A DNA stretch of 64,000 nt from the NCBI GenBank assembly GCA_001938995.1, contig MKZN01000012.1:1-64000 (forward strand). The letters run 5' to 3'. This DNA comes from Bacillus pumilus (GTDB lineage: Bacteria; Bacillota; Bacilli; Bacillales; Bacillaceae). The notes beneath the pieces were generated by a model, which was not told where the DNA came from, did not search any database, and was given only the letters and a program-made list of their open reading frames with translations. The position numbers and the translations under genes are program-made. The first letter of the stretch is position 1. Every line of letters begins with the position of its first letter. Of this stretch, positions 1 through 9,189 are shown in pieces.

Positions 1-58
1 TGCATGTATTAGGCACGCCGCCAGCGTTCGTCCTGAGCCAGGATCAAACTCTCCGAAA
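1..58 (-). rRNA. rrs: 16S rRNA, 5' end only (partial)
   Basis: The reverse complement is the universal start of bacterial 16S rRNA, including the 27F primer site AGAGTTTGATCCTGGCTCAG, and runs off the left window edge. The mature 5' end is estimated near position 58 from the B. subtilis 16S start. The neighbouring ygxA gene suggests this is the rrnD-type operon. Confidence 0.97.
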
Positions 59-59
59 A

Positions 60-200
60 AGAACAAAACCGAAGTTTCGTTTTTCGTCAGTTTGACTGAC
101 TACCTATGATGTTTCATAGGATTTTTTTATAAAATCTCGAATTAACAGGTACGTTTTGTCTTGTTTAGTTTTCAAAGATCATGTTCTTCATCGCTCAGAA
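60..200 (-). other. rRNA leader with processing hairpins
   Basis: Untranslated leader between promoter P2 and 16S. It carries a GTCAG/CTGAC hairpin (86-100), a CCTATGA/TCATAGG hairpin (103-120), and near 160-180 the boxA-like stretch (TCTTTGAAAACTAAAC on the minus strand) typical of Bacillus rRNA leaders and linked to antitermination. Functional roles are inferred from other Bacillus rRNA operons. Confidence 0.6.
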
Positions 201-211
201 GCGACTTTCTC

Positions 212-241
212 AATATAACATTTGAGCACCGTATGCGTCAA
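212..241 (-). promoter_or_regulatory. rRNA promoter P2
   Basis: On the minus strand a TTGACG -35 (236-241) and a TATATT -10 (212-217) are separated by 18 bp. This is the proximal of two tandem sigma-A promoters for the rRNA operon. Confidence 0.8.
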
Positions 242-315
242 GTGTTTTTTATAAATTCTTTTTGTCGGCTGTTCTTTCTTAGCAACTCATCCGTTGCTCA
301 TTAGCGACGATTAAT

Positions 316-344
316 AATATACCATCATAATATTCAAGCGTCAA
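316..344 (-). promoter_or_regulatory. rRNA promoter P1
   Basis: On the minus strand TTGACG (339-344) and TATATT (316-321) have an ideal 17-bp spacer. The -35 box lies inside the 3' end of ygxA, whose stop codon is at 334-336. Tandem P1/P2 promoters are usual for Bacillus rRNA operons. Confidence 0.8.
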
Positions 345-1212
345 TATCTTTTTTCACAAAATATCCTCGATGATAGATTTTTTGCCCCTTGGTCTCAATC
401 TGTTCTACTTCAATGATTCCTTTTTCAACAAAGAAATCAATCATGACACTCAGATCAGGTGTGAAATGTGTGAGGTCTGGATGCGCAAGGAGCTCGCCAA
501 AAAGCCATATATCCTGCTGCTCCATCACATGACGCAAATGTGCAGAACCAATCTCTGCTTTTGAATGGATTAGAAAATCATTCGCTAAGAATAAAAGTTC
601 CAGTCGCTGATGCAAACTCTCATGGCTTTCAATCAGTTCAGAATAAAGTTTGTATACTTCAGGCTCCATATGACGAACTTGATTCCAAACCGTCAATTCT
701 GGGTGGAAACCTTTATCAATGACTTCAATACGTGCGAGATGATGAAGTGCATGCACAATGGAATTATATGCATCTAGGAATTGATTTGACTCAAAAAATG
801 CTTTTCCTTCTATATATCTACGAATAAGCTTGCCATATTCTAAACCGATCTTGAGCTTACGGTTCGAAAATGGAAATGTACTTAGTTCATCAATCAGGTT
901 GAAAATATATTCATCTCGATCGAATAGGACTTTTCCATTCAAGATCCAATCAATGATGCGGCGATTAGTCCCAAGGGTAATCCATTCCTTAAGCTGTTCA
1001 TCTGTGACGACATTTAAAGAAGCGGTTTCTTTGTCGGATTCATAGTGTTTGATAAATAGCGGCTCTTTTGCTTCATTTACAATAACAAGAAGTGCTGTAT
1101 CAAAGTTGTCCGTCTCAGAAGATACTTTATGTCTTCTTTCTACTATAATTACAGCTAATGTATCTGGGTGGCTTGCTCTCTCTTGATAAATAGGACGGAG
1201 AAGATTTTCCAT
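334..1212 (-). CDS. ygxA: YgxA, nucleotidyltransferase-like protein
   Basis: A 292-residue cytoplasmic protein matching YgxA, the gene next to rrnD in B. subtilis. Family knowledge places it with nucleotidyltransferase-like proteins; the target is unknown. The C-terminal 45 residues look like a small winged-helix module (an acidic helix followed by a beta wing rich in Gly, Lys and Tyr). The ATG start is preceded by GGAGGAATCACT. The gene has the same direction as the rRNA operon and its last codons contain the -35 box of rRNA promoter P1. Read-through into rRNA is therefore possible, and no terminator separates the two. A role connected with rRNA is only a guess from position. Confidence 0.85.
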   Translation of the reverse strand: MENLLRPIYQERASHPDTLAVIIVERRHKVSSETDNFDTALLVIVNEAKEPLFIKHYESDKETASLNVVTDEQLKEWITLGTNRRIIDWILNGKVLFDRDEYIFNLIDELSTFPFSNRKLKIGLEYGKLIRRYIEGKAFFESNQFLDAYNSIVHALHHLARIEVIDKGFHPELTVWNQVRHMEPEVYKLYSELIESHESLHQRLELLFLANDFLIHSKAEIGSAHLRHVMEQQDIWLFGELLAHPDLTHFTPDLSVMIDFFVEKGIIEVEQIETKGQKIYHRGYFVKKDIDA

Positions 1213-1403
1213 AGTGATTCCTCCAATACTCGGGTGTAAAGTTCTTCTCTAATGCTATGTATTTCTCCTCATAGAATCAAAATTCCTTCCGTACATGAAA
1301 AAAGTTCATTGAATCATTATAAGCAATTTATACATAAAACTCTATAACTAATTCAAACGGAAAGGTAAAATGTGCTATATTGAATTTATAAGGGGGACTA
1401 GGG

Positions 1404-1751
1404 ATGGCGAAATACTCCAGTAAGATTAATAAAATCAGAACATTTGCACTTAGCTTGGTTTTTGTTGGTTTTCTGATTATGTATATCGGTGTGTTCTTTA
1501 AAGAATCAATCTGGCTATCGACTTTCTTTATGCTGCTTGGGGTCTTATCGATTGGATTAAGTACAGTCGTTTACTTTTGGATTGGGATGCTTTCGACAAA
1601 GGCAGTACGAGTGGTTTGTCCAGGTTGTGAGAAAGAAACAAAAGTGCTTGGACGTGTAGACATGTGCATGCATTGTAGAGAGCCGCTCACACTTGATCCA
1701 ACATTAGAGGGTAAAGAGTTTGATGAATCGTATAATCGAAAAAAATCATGA
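1404..1751 (+). CDS. ygzB: YgzB, UPF0295 membrane protein with zinc-ribbon tail
   Basis: A 115-residue protein with two predicted membrane helices (about residues 12-34 and 38-62) followed by a soluble tail holding two Cys pairs, CPGC at 72-75 and CMHC at 88-91, which should form a zinc ribbon. This is the architecture of the YgzB/UPF0295 family, whose function is unknown. The start has a strong AGGGGG ribosome site, and TATATT upstream (about 1377) is a plausible -10 box. The gene is convergent with perR and shares one bidirectional terminator with it. Identity is firm from motifs and position; function cannot be stated. Confidence 0.88.
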   Translation: MAKYSSKINKIRTFALSLVFVGFLIMYIGVFFKESIWLSTFFMLLGVLSIGLSTVVYFWIGMLSTKAVRVVCPGCEKETKVLGRVDMCMHCREPLTLDPTLEGKEFDESYNRKKS

Positions 1752-1753
1752 AA

Positions 1754-1785
1754 AAAAGCTGACCCGCTTAAGTGGTCAGCTTTTT
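1754..1785. terminator. Bidirectional terminator ygzB/perR
   Basis: A 12-bp stem AAAAAGCTGACC/GGTCAGCTTTTT with A and T tracts on both sides, placed between the convergent ygzB and perR stop codons. Confidence 0.9.
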
Positions 1786-1787
1786 CA

Positions 1788-2225
1788 TTAATGATTTTCT
1801 TTCTTACCGCACTCTTGACACGTTCCATAAATCTCCAAGCGATGATGACTTACTTTAAAGCCCGTCACATGGGATGCAAGCTGTTCGACTTCATCAAGAC
1901 CAGGATAGTGAAAATCAACGATTTTCCCGCAATTTTCACAGATCGCATGGTAATGGTCAGATGTTGCAAAATCAAAGCGACTGGAAGAATCACCATACGT
2001 TAATTCCTTTACCAATCCAGATTCCCGGAAGACTCGTAAATTGTTGTAAACCGTTGCTACACTCATATTCGGAAATTTCCCTTCAAGTGCTTTATATATA
2101 TCGTCCGCGGTTGGGTGAGTCATAGAATTTACGAGAAATTCCAAGATGGCATGGCGCTGCGGAGTAATTCGAACACCGGTTTCTTTTAAAGCATCTAAAG
2201 CGTCTTTTAGTTCGTGAGCAGCCAT
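1788..2225 (-). CDS. perR: PerR, peroxide-sensing Fur-family repressor
   Basis: A 145-residue Fur-family metalloregulator that represses peroxide-stress genes and is inactivated by metal-catalysed histidine oxidation. All known functional residues of B. subtilis PerR fall at the same numbers: regulatory metal site His37, Asp85, His91, His93, Asp104 and structural zinc site Cys96, Cys99, Cys136, Cys139. A longer reading frame begins at a GTG four codons upstream, but that codon overlaps the ribosome site AGAGAGG; the ATG at 2225 matches the known N-terminus MAAHEL. A Per box lies just upstream, so autoregulation is expected. The gene ends in a terminator shared with ygzB. Confidence 0.97.
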   Translation of the reverse strand: MAAHELKDALDALKETGVRITPQRHAILEFLVNSMTHPTADDIYKALEGKFPNMSVATVYNNLRVFRESGLVKELTYGDSSSRFDFATSDHYHAICENCGKIVDFHYPGLDEVEQLASHVTGFKVSHHRLEIYGTCQECGKKENH

Positions 2226-2260
2226 TTCATCATGCACCTCTCTTCAAAAATATTCTTACA

Positions 2261-2275
2261 TTGTAATCTTTATAA
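2261..2275 (-). promoter_or_regulatory. Per box upstream of perR
   Basis: On the minus strand TTATAAAGATTACAA matches the PerR operator consensus TTATAATnATTATAA at 12 of 14 defined positions. It lies 36 bp upstream of the perR start codon, consistent with autorepression. Confidence 0.8.
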
Positions 2276-2345
2276 TTAGTGTACCCCCAGAGCCGAAACT
2301 TTGTCAATTACAATCCTCTTTTTTGCCTATTCTTCTTTATAAAAA

Positions 2346-2367
2346 AGACCGGCATGTCTGCCGGTCT
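2346..2367 (-). terminator. Terminator of bcp
   Basis: A 9-bp stem AGACCGGCA/TGCCGGTCT followed on the minus strand by a T run. It lies just after the bcp stop codon. Confidence 0.85.
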
Positions 2368-2382
2368 GATGATGTGATGAGA

Positions 2383-2850
2383 TTAAACGTGAGATTTCAG
2401 TTCCACTAGTGCTTCTTCTACGTGGTCTTTCACCTTTACTTTCCGCCACTCTTTTACAAGCGTTCCTTCTTTATTAATAAGAAACGTTGAGCGTTCGATT
2501 CCCATGTATTCTTTGCCGAAATTCTTTTTCAGCTTCCACACCCCAAATGCTTCAGACAGCTTTTGTTCATCGTCTACAAGCAGTAAAAACGGCAAATCAT
2601 GCTTTTCTTTAAACTTTTGGTGTTTGTCTTGGCTATCTGGGCTCACGCCAATGATGACTGCATCTAATTCTGCAAAACTCTGGTGGCGATCACGGAAATC
2701 ACACGCCTCTGTTGTACAGCCTGGTGTCATATCTTTTGGGTAAAAATATAGGACAATATGTTTTCCTTTAAAATCAGAAAGCTTTATTTTCTCTCCATTA
2801 TCACCGGTTAATTCAATATCAGGTACTTGCTGTCCCACTTCGATTGTCAT
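2383..2850 (-). CDS. bcp: Bcp-type thioredoxin-dependent thiol peroxidase (YgaF)
   Basis: A 155-residue AhpC/TSA-fold peroxiredoxin that reduces hydroperoxides using thioredoxin. The peroxidatic Cys is in the motif TPGCTTEAC (Cys45), and Cys50 five residues later is the usual resolving Cys of this atypical 2-Cys subgroup. Length and sequence are typical of Bcp/PrxQ. The ATG is preceded by GGAGGG at good spacing. It is transcribed toward perR but has its own terminator. Placement next to PerR fits peroxide defence, although no Per box was noticed directly upstream of bcp. Confidence 0.93.
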   Translation of the reverse strand: MTIEVGQQVPDIELTGDNGEKIKLSDFKGKHIVLYFYPKDMTPGCTTEACDFRDRHQSFAELDAVIIGVSPDSQDKHQKFKEKHDLPFLLLVDDEQKLSEAFGVWKLKKNFGKEYMGIERSTFLINKEGTLVKEWRKVKVKDHVEEALVELKSHV

Positions 2851-2980
2851 GATCCAATCCCTCCAACCTATTTTAAGATTAGCCTATCCAATTTCTAAAG
2901 GATATTCAACTAAGGACGCTTGCAATGCATGTTAAAATAGGAGGAGACGACGTGATACGTTGAGATAGGAGGCTATTTTT

Positions 2981-4279
2981 ATGAAATTAACAGAATCAGA
3001 AAAATTACATCAAGAGGCGCTGGAGCATATTGTTGGAGGGGTCAATAGCCCGTCTCGTTCATATAAAGCAGTGGGCGGCGGATCACCAGTTGCCATGGAA
3101 AGAGGAGAAGGCGCTTATTTTTGGGATATTGATGGAAACCGCTACATCGATTATTTGGCAGCGTACGGTCCAATTATTACAGGACATGCTCATCCTCATA
3201 TTACAAAAGCCATCACGAAGGCAGCTGAAACAGGCGTTCTCTATGGCACACCGACAAAGCATGAAGTGACGTTTGCTAAAATGCTGAAAGATGCGATGCC
3301 TGCGATGGACAAGGTTCGTTTTGTCAATTCAGGTACTGAAGCTGTGATGACTACCATTCGTGTAGCTCGTGCTTATACAGATAGAACGAAAATCATTAAA
3401 TTTGCTGGGTGCTACCATGGTCATTCTGATCTTGTACTTGTGGCTGCTGGCTCTGGCCCGTCTACTTTAGGAACTCCTGATTCAGCAGGCGTACCGAAAA
3501 GTATCGCCAATGAAGTCATTACAGTTCCATTTAATGATATCGACAGCTACAAAGCAGCATTAGATCAATGGGGCGACGAAGTAGCGGCTGTCCTTGTTGA
3601 GCCAATTGTCGGTAACTTTGGAATAGTGGAGCCTAAAGAAGGTTTTTTACAACAGGTCAATGACCTCACTCATGAAAAAGGCGCACTGGTCATCTATGAT
3701 GAAGTCATTACAGCCTTCCGCTTTATGTATGGAGGTGCACAGGACCTACTTCAAGTGAAGCCTGACCTCACTGCATTAGGGAAAATTATTGGCGGTGGTC
3801 TTCCAATCGGAGCTTACGGTGGTAAAAAAGAGATCATGGAACAAGTGGCACCGCTTGGACCAGCCTATCAAGCTGGAACGATGGCAGGAAATCCCGCGTC
3901 GATTCTTTCTGGTATCGCTTGTTTAGAAGTGTTAAAGGAAGACGGAGTGTACGAACGTCTTGATCAGCTGGGCGCCCTCCTTGAAGAAGGCATCTTAGCT
4001 CACGCAAAGAAACATCAAATCGAGATTACAGTGAATCGCTTAAAAGGTGCCTTGACGGTTTATTTCACAAATGAAACGATTGTCAATTACGAGCAAGCTG
4101 AACAGACAGATGGCGCTATGTTCGCTCGCTTCTTCAAATTGATGCTCGAACAAGGCATTAACCTGGCCCCTTCTAAATATGAAGCTTGGTTCTTAACTAT
4201 CGCACATACCGAAAAAGATATTTCTGAGACATTAAAAGCGGTTGATCATGCGTTTGAACAACTGAAAAAACAGGATTAG
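2981..4279 (+). CDS. gsaB: Glutamate-1-semialdehyde 2,1-aminomutase GsaB
   Basis: A 432-residue class-III PLP aminotransferase converting glutamate-1-semialdehyde to 5-aminolevulinate, the heme precursor. The PLP lysine is Lys268 in the motif [11 protein letters not shown], and the phosphate-binding NSGTEA is at 117-122. B. subtilis has HemL in the hem operon and this second copy (GsaB) beside bcp and ygaE, so context decides the name. The start has GGAGG spaced 9 bases from ATG. The gene is monocistronic, with a terminator at 4283-4315. Its closeness to PerR is notable because heme synthesis and peroxide defence (catalase) are linked. Confidence 0.93.
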   Translation: MKLTESEKLHQEALEHIVGGVNSPSRSYKAVGGGSPVAMERGEGAYFWDIDGNRYIDYLAAYGPIITGHAHPHITKAITKAAETGVLYGTPTKHEVTFAKMLKDAMPAMDKVRFVNSGTEAVMTTIRVARAYTDRTKIIKFAGCYHGHSDLVLVAAGSGPSTLGTPDSAGVPKSIANEVITVPFNDIDSYKAALDQWGDEVAAVLVEPIVGNFGIVEPKEGFLQQVNDLTHEKGALVIYDEVITAFRFMYGGAQDLLQVKPDLTALGKIIGGGLPIGAYGGKKEIMEQVAPLGPAYQAGTMAGNPASILSGIACLEVLKEDGVYERLDQLGALLEEGILAHAKKHQIEITVNRLKGALTVYFTNETIVNYEQAEQTDGAMFARFFKLMLEQGINLAPSKYEAWFLTIAHTEKDISETLKAVDHAFEQLKKQD

Positions 4280-4282
4280 TTC

Positions 4283-4315
4283 AAAAAACAGACGTGAAAA
4301 TGTGCGTCTGTTTTT
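4283..4315 (+). terminator. Terminator of gsaB
   Basis: The stem CAGACG/CGTCTG is flanked by A and T tracts directly after the gsaB stop codon. Confidence 0.85.
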
Positions 4316-4521
4316 ATATATACGAGCTCTTCATTGTCAAAAGTGTTTGAATCTGTTACATTTCTTCTCAATACCTTCTTTTGAGGTTTTCATGAACTTT
4401 CAAAAATCACTTGAATATTTCGGAAGACCGCTGTATATTACTTAGTTGTTCATCAAAATATGTATGATATATGACGAGTGTCATCTATTATCAAAAAGAA
4501 AGGAATGCAGGGACAAAACCA

Positions 4522-5595
4522 ATGAAACTTGGAGCCCGTATTTTAAAAACTGGTATTGCCATTGTACTCGCGCTTTACCTGGCAACTTGGCTTGGGTTGC
4601 CGACTCCCGTATTTGCGGGAATTGCAGCTGTATTTGCTATCCAGCCATCTATTTATCGATCATTTCTAACGATTGTTGATCAAGTGCAAGCCAATATTAT
4701 AGGGGCGGCACTTGCGATTACGTTCGGTCTGCTTTTTGGCACAGGACCAGTCATTATCGGTTTAACAGCCGTCATGGTCATCGCTATTAATTTAAAGCTG
4801 AAGATTGAACACACGATTCCAATTGCACTTGTAACCGTCATCGCTATTTTAGAAAGTGCAGGGGATCATTTCCTTTCTTTTGCATTAATCCGAACAGCAA
4901 CTGTGATATTAGGGGTACTATCTTCATGTCTAGTGAATTTGATCTTCCTGCCACCTAAGTATGAAACAAAGCTTGTGAATCATATTATGGAAAATACGGA
5001 GGAGATTTTAAAATGGATTCGTCTAAGTTCTAGACAGTCTACTGATCATTCCACTTTAAAGGATGACATCGATCAAATCAAAGAACGTATGATCAAGTTA
5101 GATCACGTTTACTTATTATACAAAGAGGAACGAAGCTATTTAAAGAAAACAACGTATGTGAAATCAAGAAAGCTAGTGTTGTTCAGACAAGCGATTATGA
5201 CATCTAATCGCGCCTTGTACCTGCTCAAAAAGCTTCATAGACTAGAGAATGAAATTTATTTGATGCCAGAGCATTTCCGCGAAAGCTTAATCGATGAGAT
5301 TGATTATTTACTCTATTGGCACGAGCTAACCTTGATGAAGTTTGTTGGAAAAATGAAGCCTCAGGACGAAGAATTTCAAATTGAGTGCTCGCTTCGTCTT
5401 GAAACATTAACAAAATCATTTCTTCAGCATCAGCAAAACCAAGAAAACGATTTACTAGATTACAATATGCTGAATGTGATGTCCAGCATCATCGAATATC
5501 GTGATGAATTGCAGCATTTAGATACATTGATTACAAGCTTCCAAACATATCACCCAAAAGATAGTGAGATTGAGACAGAAGAAAAAGAAGCGTAA
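4522..5595 (+). CDS. ygaE: YgaE, UPF0421/FUSC-like aromatic acid exporter family protein
   Basis: A 357-residue protein whose N-terminal half (about residues 5-145) is made of hydrophobic helices with the motif FAGIAAVFAIQPSIYRSF, characteristic of the FUSC-like/ArAE_1 superfamily. The C-terminal half is charged, helical and cytoplasmic. Such proteins are thought to export aromatic acids, but YgaE itself has no established substrate. The reading frame could extend 17 codons upstream, but B. subtilis YgaE begins MKLGARI, matching the ATG at 4522. The ribosome site is mediocre (AGGGAC or AAAGGA further up). It shares a bidirectional terminator with the converging peptide-transport operon. Confidence 0.85.
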   Translation: MKLGARILKTGIAIVLALYLATWLGLPTPVFAGIAAVFAIQPSIYRSFLTIVDQVQANIIGAALAITFGLLFGTGPVIIGLTAVMVIAINLKLKIEHTIPIALVTVIAILESAGDHFLSFALIRTATVILGVLSSCLVNLIFLPPKYETKLVNHIMENTEEILKWIRLSSRQSTDHSTLKDDIDQIKERMIKLDHVYLLYKEERSYLKKTTYVKSRKLVLFRQAIMTSNRALYLLKKLHRLENEIYLMPEHFRESLIDEIDYLLYWHELTLMKFVGKMKPQDEEFQIECSLRLETLTKSFLQHQQNQENDLLDYNMLNVMSSIIEYRDELQHLDTLITSFQTYHPKDSEIETEEKEA

Positions 5596-5601
5596 CCAGA
5601 A

Positions 5602-5626
5602 AAGACCGATTCCGAGAATCGGTCTT
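5602..5626. terminator. Bidirectional terminator ygaE / peptide ABC operon
   Basis: A perfect 11-bp stem AAGACCGATTC/GAATCGGTCTT between convergent genes. It overlaps the last bases of the minus-strand permease gene. Confidence 0.85.
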
Positions 5627-6521
5627 ATTTTATTTTCTTCATTTTGGGGTCGAGTGTATCTCTTAAACCATCTCCCATTAGATTAAAGCCAAGAACGGTC
5701 AGCATAATCGCGATACCTGGGAAGATTAAAGTCCACGGTGCTTGAACAAGATACGGTCTTGCATCAGCAAGCATTTTCCCCCATTCTGGACTTGGCGCCT
5801 GTGCTCCCAGCCCCAGAAAGCCAAGAGCCGCTGCTTCAATAATCGCCGTACCGATCGCAAGTGTCGCCTGTACAATCACAGGCACCATACTATTTGGAAG
5901 AATGTGGCGCAAGACGATGCGACGGTGCGACATACCAACTGCCTTTGCTGCAAGGACGTACTCTTCTTGTTTAATACTCAGTACCTTCGAACGAACCAAT
6001 CGTCCAAAGGTAGGGACGTTAATAATCGCTATGGCAATCAGGGCATTTTGCAAGGATGGGCCTAAAATGGAGACGATGGCAATGGCTAATAGAATGCTAG
6101 GGAAGGCAAGTAAAATATCAAATACTCTAGAGATTACTGCATCCAGTAGTCTTCCCCCGTAGCCCGCCATCAATCCAAGCAGTGTCCCCAAAACGACAGA
6201 CCCAAGCACTGAAAAGAAACCCACCCATAATGAAATCCGCGCACCATGTACCACCCTAGAAAAAATATCTCTTCCGAAATCATCTGTACCGAACCAGTGC
6301 ATAGCTGAGGGGGCACTGAACCGCTCACCAAGCGATTGTTCATTTATTCCATAAGGGGCAATGAGCGGTGCAAAGATTGCTAGAATGAGGAATAGACAGA
6401 CAATGACACTACCAAGCACCGCTAGTTTATGCTGAAAGAACAATTTCATCGATTCAAGAAACAGTGATTGCGAGCTTACCTCTATTGGTTTAGGCACTTG
6501 ATGCTCTTTGGGCGCTTCCAT
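5625..6521 (-). CDS. Peptide ABC transporter permease, DppC/OppC/AppC type
   Basis: A 298-residue inner-membrane permease with the BPD_transp_1 fold. It has an N-terminal helix at about 30-52, further helices from about 90 onward, and the cytoplasmic EAA-type loop EAAALGFLGLGAQAPSPEWG that couples to the ATPases. The OppC N-terminal extension typical of DppC/OppC is present. It is the last gene of a five-gene operon (order D-F-A-B-C), 18 bases behind the DppB-type permease. The start has GGGAG upstream. The operon order equals appDFABC of B. subtilis, but the binding protein looks closer to dipeptide-type proteins, so the substrate is left as peptides. Confidence 0.9.
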   Translation of the reverse strand: MEAPKEHQVPKPIEVSSQSLFLESMKLFFQHKLAVLGSVIVCLFLILAIFAPLIAPYGINEQSLGERFSAPSAMHWFGTDDFGRDIFSRVVHGARISLWVGFFSVLGSVVLGTLLGLMAGYGGRLLDAVISRVFDILLAFPSILLAIAIVSILGPSLQNALIAIAIINVPTFGRLVRSKVLSIKQEEYVLAAKAVGMSHRRIVLRHILPNSMVPVIVQATLAIGTAIIEAAALGFLGLGAQAPSPEWGKMLADARPYLVQAPWTLIFPGIAIMLTVLGFNLMGDGLRDTLDPKMKKIK

Positions 6522-6539
6522 ATTCTCACTCTCCCTTCT

Positions 6540-7541
6540 TTAATATTTAATCCTAGGGTCAATGACTGCATATAAGATATCCACAATGAAATTGATCAAG
6601 ACAAAAATAAGCGCAACAATCAGAATGCCTGTTTGAATGACGGGGTAATCACGATAACTAATGGCATCGTATATATACCGCCCGATGCCAGGCCAAGCAA
6701 AAATTGTTTCTGTTAAAATCGCCCCTCCCAGCAATAGACCTGTCTGAAGGCCAATAATCGTCAAAATTGGTATAAGCGCATTTTTTAATCCATGCTGATA
6801 AATAATGAAAAATGAACGTACTCCTTTTGCTTTTGCTGTCCGAATAAAATCTGAATGAAGCACTTCTAGCATACTTGCCCTTGTAATTCTCGCTATGATG
6901 GCAGCAGGGATTGTCGCAAGTGCTGTACTTGGTAAAATCAAATGCTTAATGCTGTCGATGAATTGATCAAACCGACCTTGTAAAAGCGTGTCCAGTGTAT
7001 GAATATACGTGACCGATTCCACTGGATTTCTAACGTCTTCTCGGCCTGTTGTCGGCAAAAGACCTAATTCAATTGAAAACAGCCATTGCCCCATTAAACC
7101 AAGCCAAAAAATGGGCATGGACACCCCAATCAGAGCAATAAACATAGCGACATAATCAAAAAAGGAATGCTTAAACCACGCACTGATTATTCCAGCATTG
7201 ACGCCAACAAAAATAGCCAATACCATCGCAAAAAACGTCAATTCTAATGTAGCGAACAAATAAGGTTTCATTTCCTGGGCAATAGCCGCCCCTGTTCGGA
7301 TTGAAGTCCCTAAATCACCTTTTAAAAGACCTAGCATGTAATGACCATATTGAACGTACCACGGCTGGTTTAAACCAAGCTGAATGGTTAGTTGTTCTAC
7401 CGCTTCTTTTGTCGCCCGCTGTCCTAAAATCACTTGTGCTGGATTCCCCGGTATAAACCGAATAATCGAGAACACGACCAAAGTCATTCCGATCAATACT
7501 GGGATGAGCATTCCTGCTCGTTTCATACAATAAGCAAACAA
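6540..7541 (-). CDS. Peptide ABC transporter permease, DppB/OppB/AppB type
   Basis: A 333-residue permease with the typical OppB N-terminus (a short charged stretch followed by a hydrophobic helix at about 11-31) and a large periplasmic-side loop before the core domain. The EAA-like loop is LLGGAILTETIFAWPGIGRY near residues 265-285. The start appears to be TTG at 7541, eight bases after AAGGCGGTG; the first ATG, five codons in, would be too far from that site. The resulting N-terminus fits family members. A strong hairpin separates it from the binding-protein gene. Confidence 0.9.
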   Translation of the reverse strand: MFAYCMKRAGMLIPVLIGMTLVVFSIIRFIPGNPAQVILGQRATKEAVEQLTIQLGLNQPWYVQYGHYMLGLLKGDLGTSIRTGAAIAQEMKPYLFATLELTFFAMVLAIFVGVNAGIISAWFKHSFFDYVAMFIALIGVSMPIFWLGLMGQWLFSIELGLLPTTGREDVRNPVESVTYIHTLDTLLQGRFDQFIDSIKHLILPSTALATIPAAIIARITRASMLEVLHSDFIRTAKAKGVRSFFIIYQHGLKNALIPILTIIGLQTGLLLGGAILTETIFAWPGIGRYIYDAISYRDYPVIQTGILIVALIFVLINFIVDILYAVIDPRIKY

Positions 7542-7570
7542 ACAGCTTTCACCGCCTTCTCATTTGTTTG

Positions 7571-7599
7571 AATAAGGGAGATCAATGATCTCCCTTATT
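7571..7599 (-). other. Intra-operon hairpin between binding protein and permease genes
   Basis: A perfect 14-bp inverted repeat with a single central base, lying directly after the binding-protein stop codon. On the minus strand it is not followed by a T run. It probably acts as an mRNA 3'-end stabiliser or partial attenuator that raises binding-protein yield over the permeases, an arrangement known in other ABC operons. Confidence 0.7.
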
Positions 7600-7602
7600 T
7601 GC

Positions 7603-9189
7603 TTATTCGAAATACACGTCAGTCAAAGCTTCTGAACCGGTTGGATGCGGCTGGTACCCTTTTAAATCACTAGATGCAGCCAGCATCGGGATAGAGTGCA
7701 CCAATGGAATCCAAGGAGCTTCATCATGAATAATCTCTTGTGCTTTTTTATACAGTTCATTACGTTTCTTTTGATCCGTGTCTGTTTGGGCATCAATTAA
7801 CATGTCGTGCATTTTATCGTTCTTAAAAAATGTATAGTTGTTTCCACCGATGCTATCTTCGTCCAAAAGTGTATAGATGAAGTTATCAGGATCGCCGTTA
7901 TCTCCCGTCCAGCCTAATAAAAACACATCTGCTTCCCCTTTACTTGCTTTATCTAAATACGTCGCCCAGTCATAGGTCACAATCTCTGCTTTGACACCAA
8001 CCTTTTCAAAGTTTGATTGAATCACTTCAGCTACCTTCATCCCATCTGGCATGTATGGACGAGGTACCGGCATCGCCCAAAGTTTGATGCGAAAACCGTC
8101 CGGGTATCCTGCTTTTTTTAGTAGCTCTTTTGCTTTTTCTGGATCATATGGATAGGGCTTGATGTCGTCATTGTAGCCTTCTAAGGATGGTGGGAGTGGG
8201 TTTTTTGCTGATTCAGCAAGCCCGCCATAAAATGACTCAATGATTGATTCTTTATCAACTGCATAATTGAGCGCCTGACGAACCAATTTGTTATCTAGTG
8301 GCTTTCTCGTGACCGTCAGTCCAATGTACCCTACATTCATCGATGGTCTTTCAATAAGCTGGAGCGCTTTGTCTGATTCAATTCCATCTAAATCTGATGG
8401 GTTCACACCATCCATTAAGTCGATTTCACCTGTTTTCAGCGCATTTAAACGAGCCGAGTTTTCTGGAATGGAGCGGAAGATGATCTGATACAGTTTCGCT
8501 TTATCCTTTTGCCAGTAATCTTCATACTTTTCTAAGACAATGCGGTCATTTTGTTTCCATTCTTTAAACTTAAATGGCCCTGTACCAACTGGGTTTTCTC
8601 TAAAAGCCTTTCCGCTTTTTTTAATGGCGGCTGGGCTTGCGATACCAAATGGTGACATGGCCATGTTTTTAAGGAACGTCGCTTGCGGGCGCTTTAGGTG
8701 AAATTCAATCTCATGTTCTCCTTTTACGATGATGTCTTTGATCACATGACCTTTGTCTTTTTTATAGCCACCGAACATGCCATAGTAAGGGAATTTCTCT
8801 GCATCGCCATTCATCCAGCGATTAAAATTGAATTTCACTGCTTCTGCGTTAAAATCTGTTCCATCATGAAATGTCACACCTTCTCTTAAGTAGAACGTGT
8901 AGGACTTTCCATCTTTGGCAACATCCCATTTTGTTGCTAGACCAGGATGGATGGTTGTATCTTTTTCGCCATAGTTCAGTAGGTTTTCAAACAGGTTTTC
9001 TGTGACTTTGTAGGTTTCGCCTTCAGTTGTTGTAATTGGATCGAGTGAAGTAGAGTCTCCTCCTCTACCGAATACGAGCGTATCTTTTGTCGCCTTTTCT
9101 TCTGATGTTGGTGCAGACGAACAGCCTCCTACACATAATGAAAGTGCCAACACAACAATGAAACTACTGAACAACCATGTCTTCTTCAT
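7603..9189 (-). CDS. Peptide-binding lipoprotein of ABC importer (SBP_bac_5)
   Basis: A 528-residue extracellular binding protein of the SBP_bac_5 family (DppA/OppA). Residues 1-22 form a lipoprotein signal peptide ending in VGGC with Cys23 as lipid anchor. Conserved family stretches are visible: FLREGVTFHDGTDFNA, NPVGTGPFKFKEW and VRQALNYAVDKESI. The region RPSMNVGYIGLTV resembles E. coli DppA (TGMNVGYLAF), suggesting dipeptides or similar small peptides, an inference only. The reading frame begins 19 codons earlier, but ATG at 9189 has AAAGGAGG and leaves a proper signal peptide. It overlaps the preceding ATPase gene by 26 bases, implying translational coupling. Confidence 0.93.
   Translation of the reverse strand: MKKTWLFSSFIVVLALSLCVGGCSSAPTSEEKATKDTLVFGRGGDSTSLDPITTTEGETYKVTENLFENLLNYGEKDTTIHPGLATKWDVAKDGKSYTFYLREGVTFHDGTDFNAEAVKFNFNRWMNGDAEKFPYYGMFGGYKKDKGHVIKDIIVKGEHEIEFHLKRPQATFLKNMAMSPFGIASPAAIKKSGKAFRENPVGTGPFKFKEWKQNDRIVLEKYEDYWQKDKAKLYQIIFRSIPENSARLNALKTGEIDLMDGVNPSDLDGIESDKALQLIERPSMNVGYIGLTVTRKPLDNKLVRQALNYAVDKESIIESFYGGLAESAKNPLPPSLEGYNDDIKPYPYDPEKAKELLKKAGYPDGFRIKLWAMPVPRPYMPDGMKVAEVIQSNFEKVGVKAEIVTYDWATYLDKASKGEADVFLLGWTGDNGDPDNFIYTLLDEDSIGGNNYTFFKNDKMHDMLIDAQTDTDQKKRNELYKKAQEIIHDEAPWIPLVHSIPMLAASSDLKGYQPHPTGSEALTDVYFE

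Noticed and set aside
370..1045. Plus-strand frames opposite ygxA
   Set aside because: They lack ribosome sites and lie wholly inside the conserved minus-strand gene.
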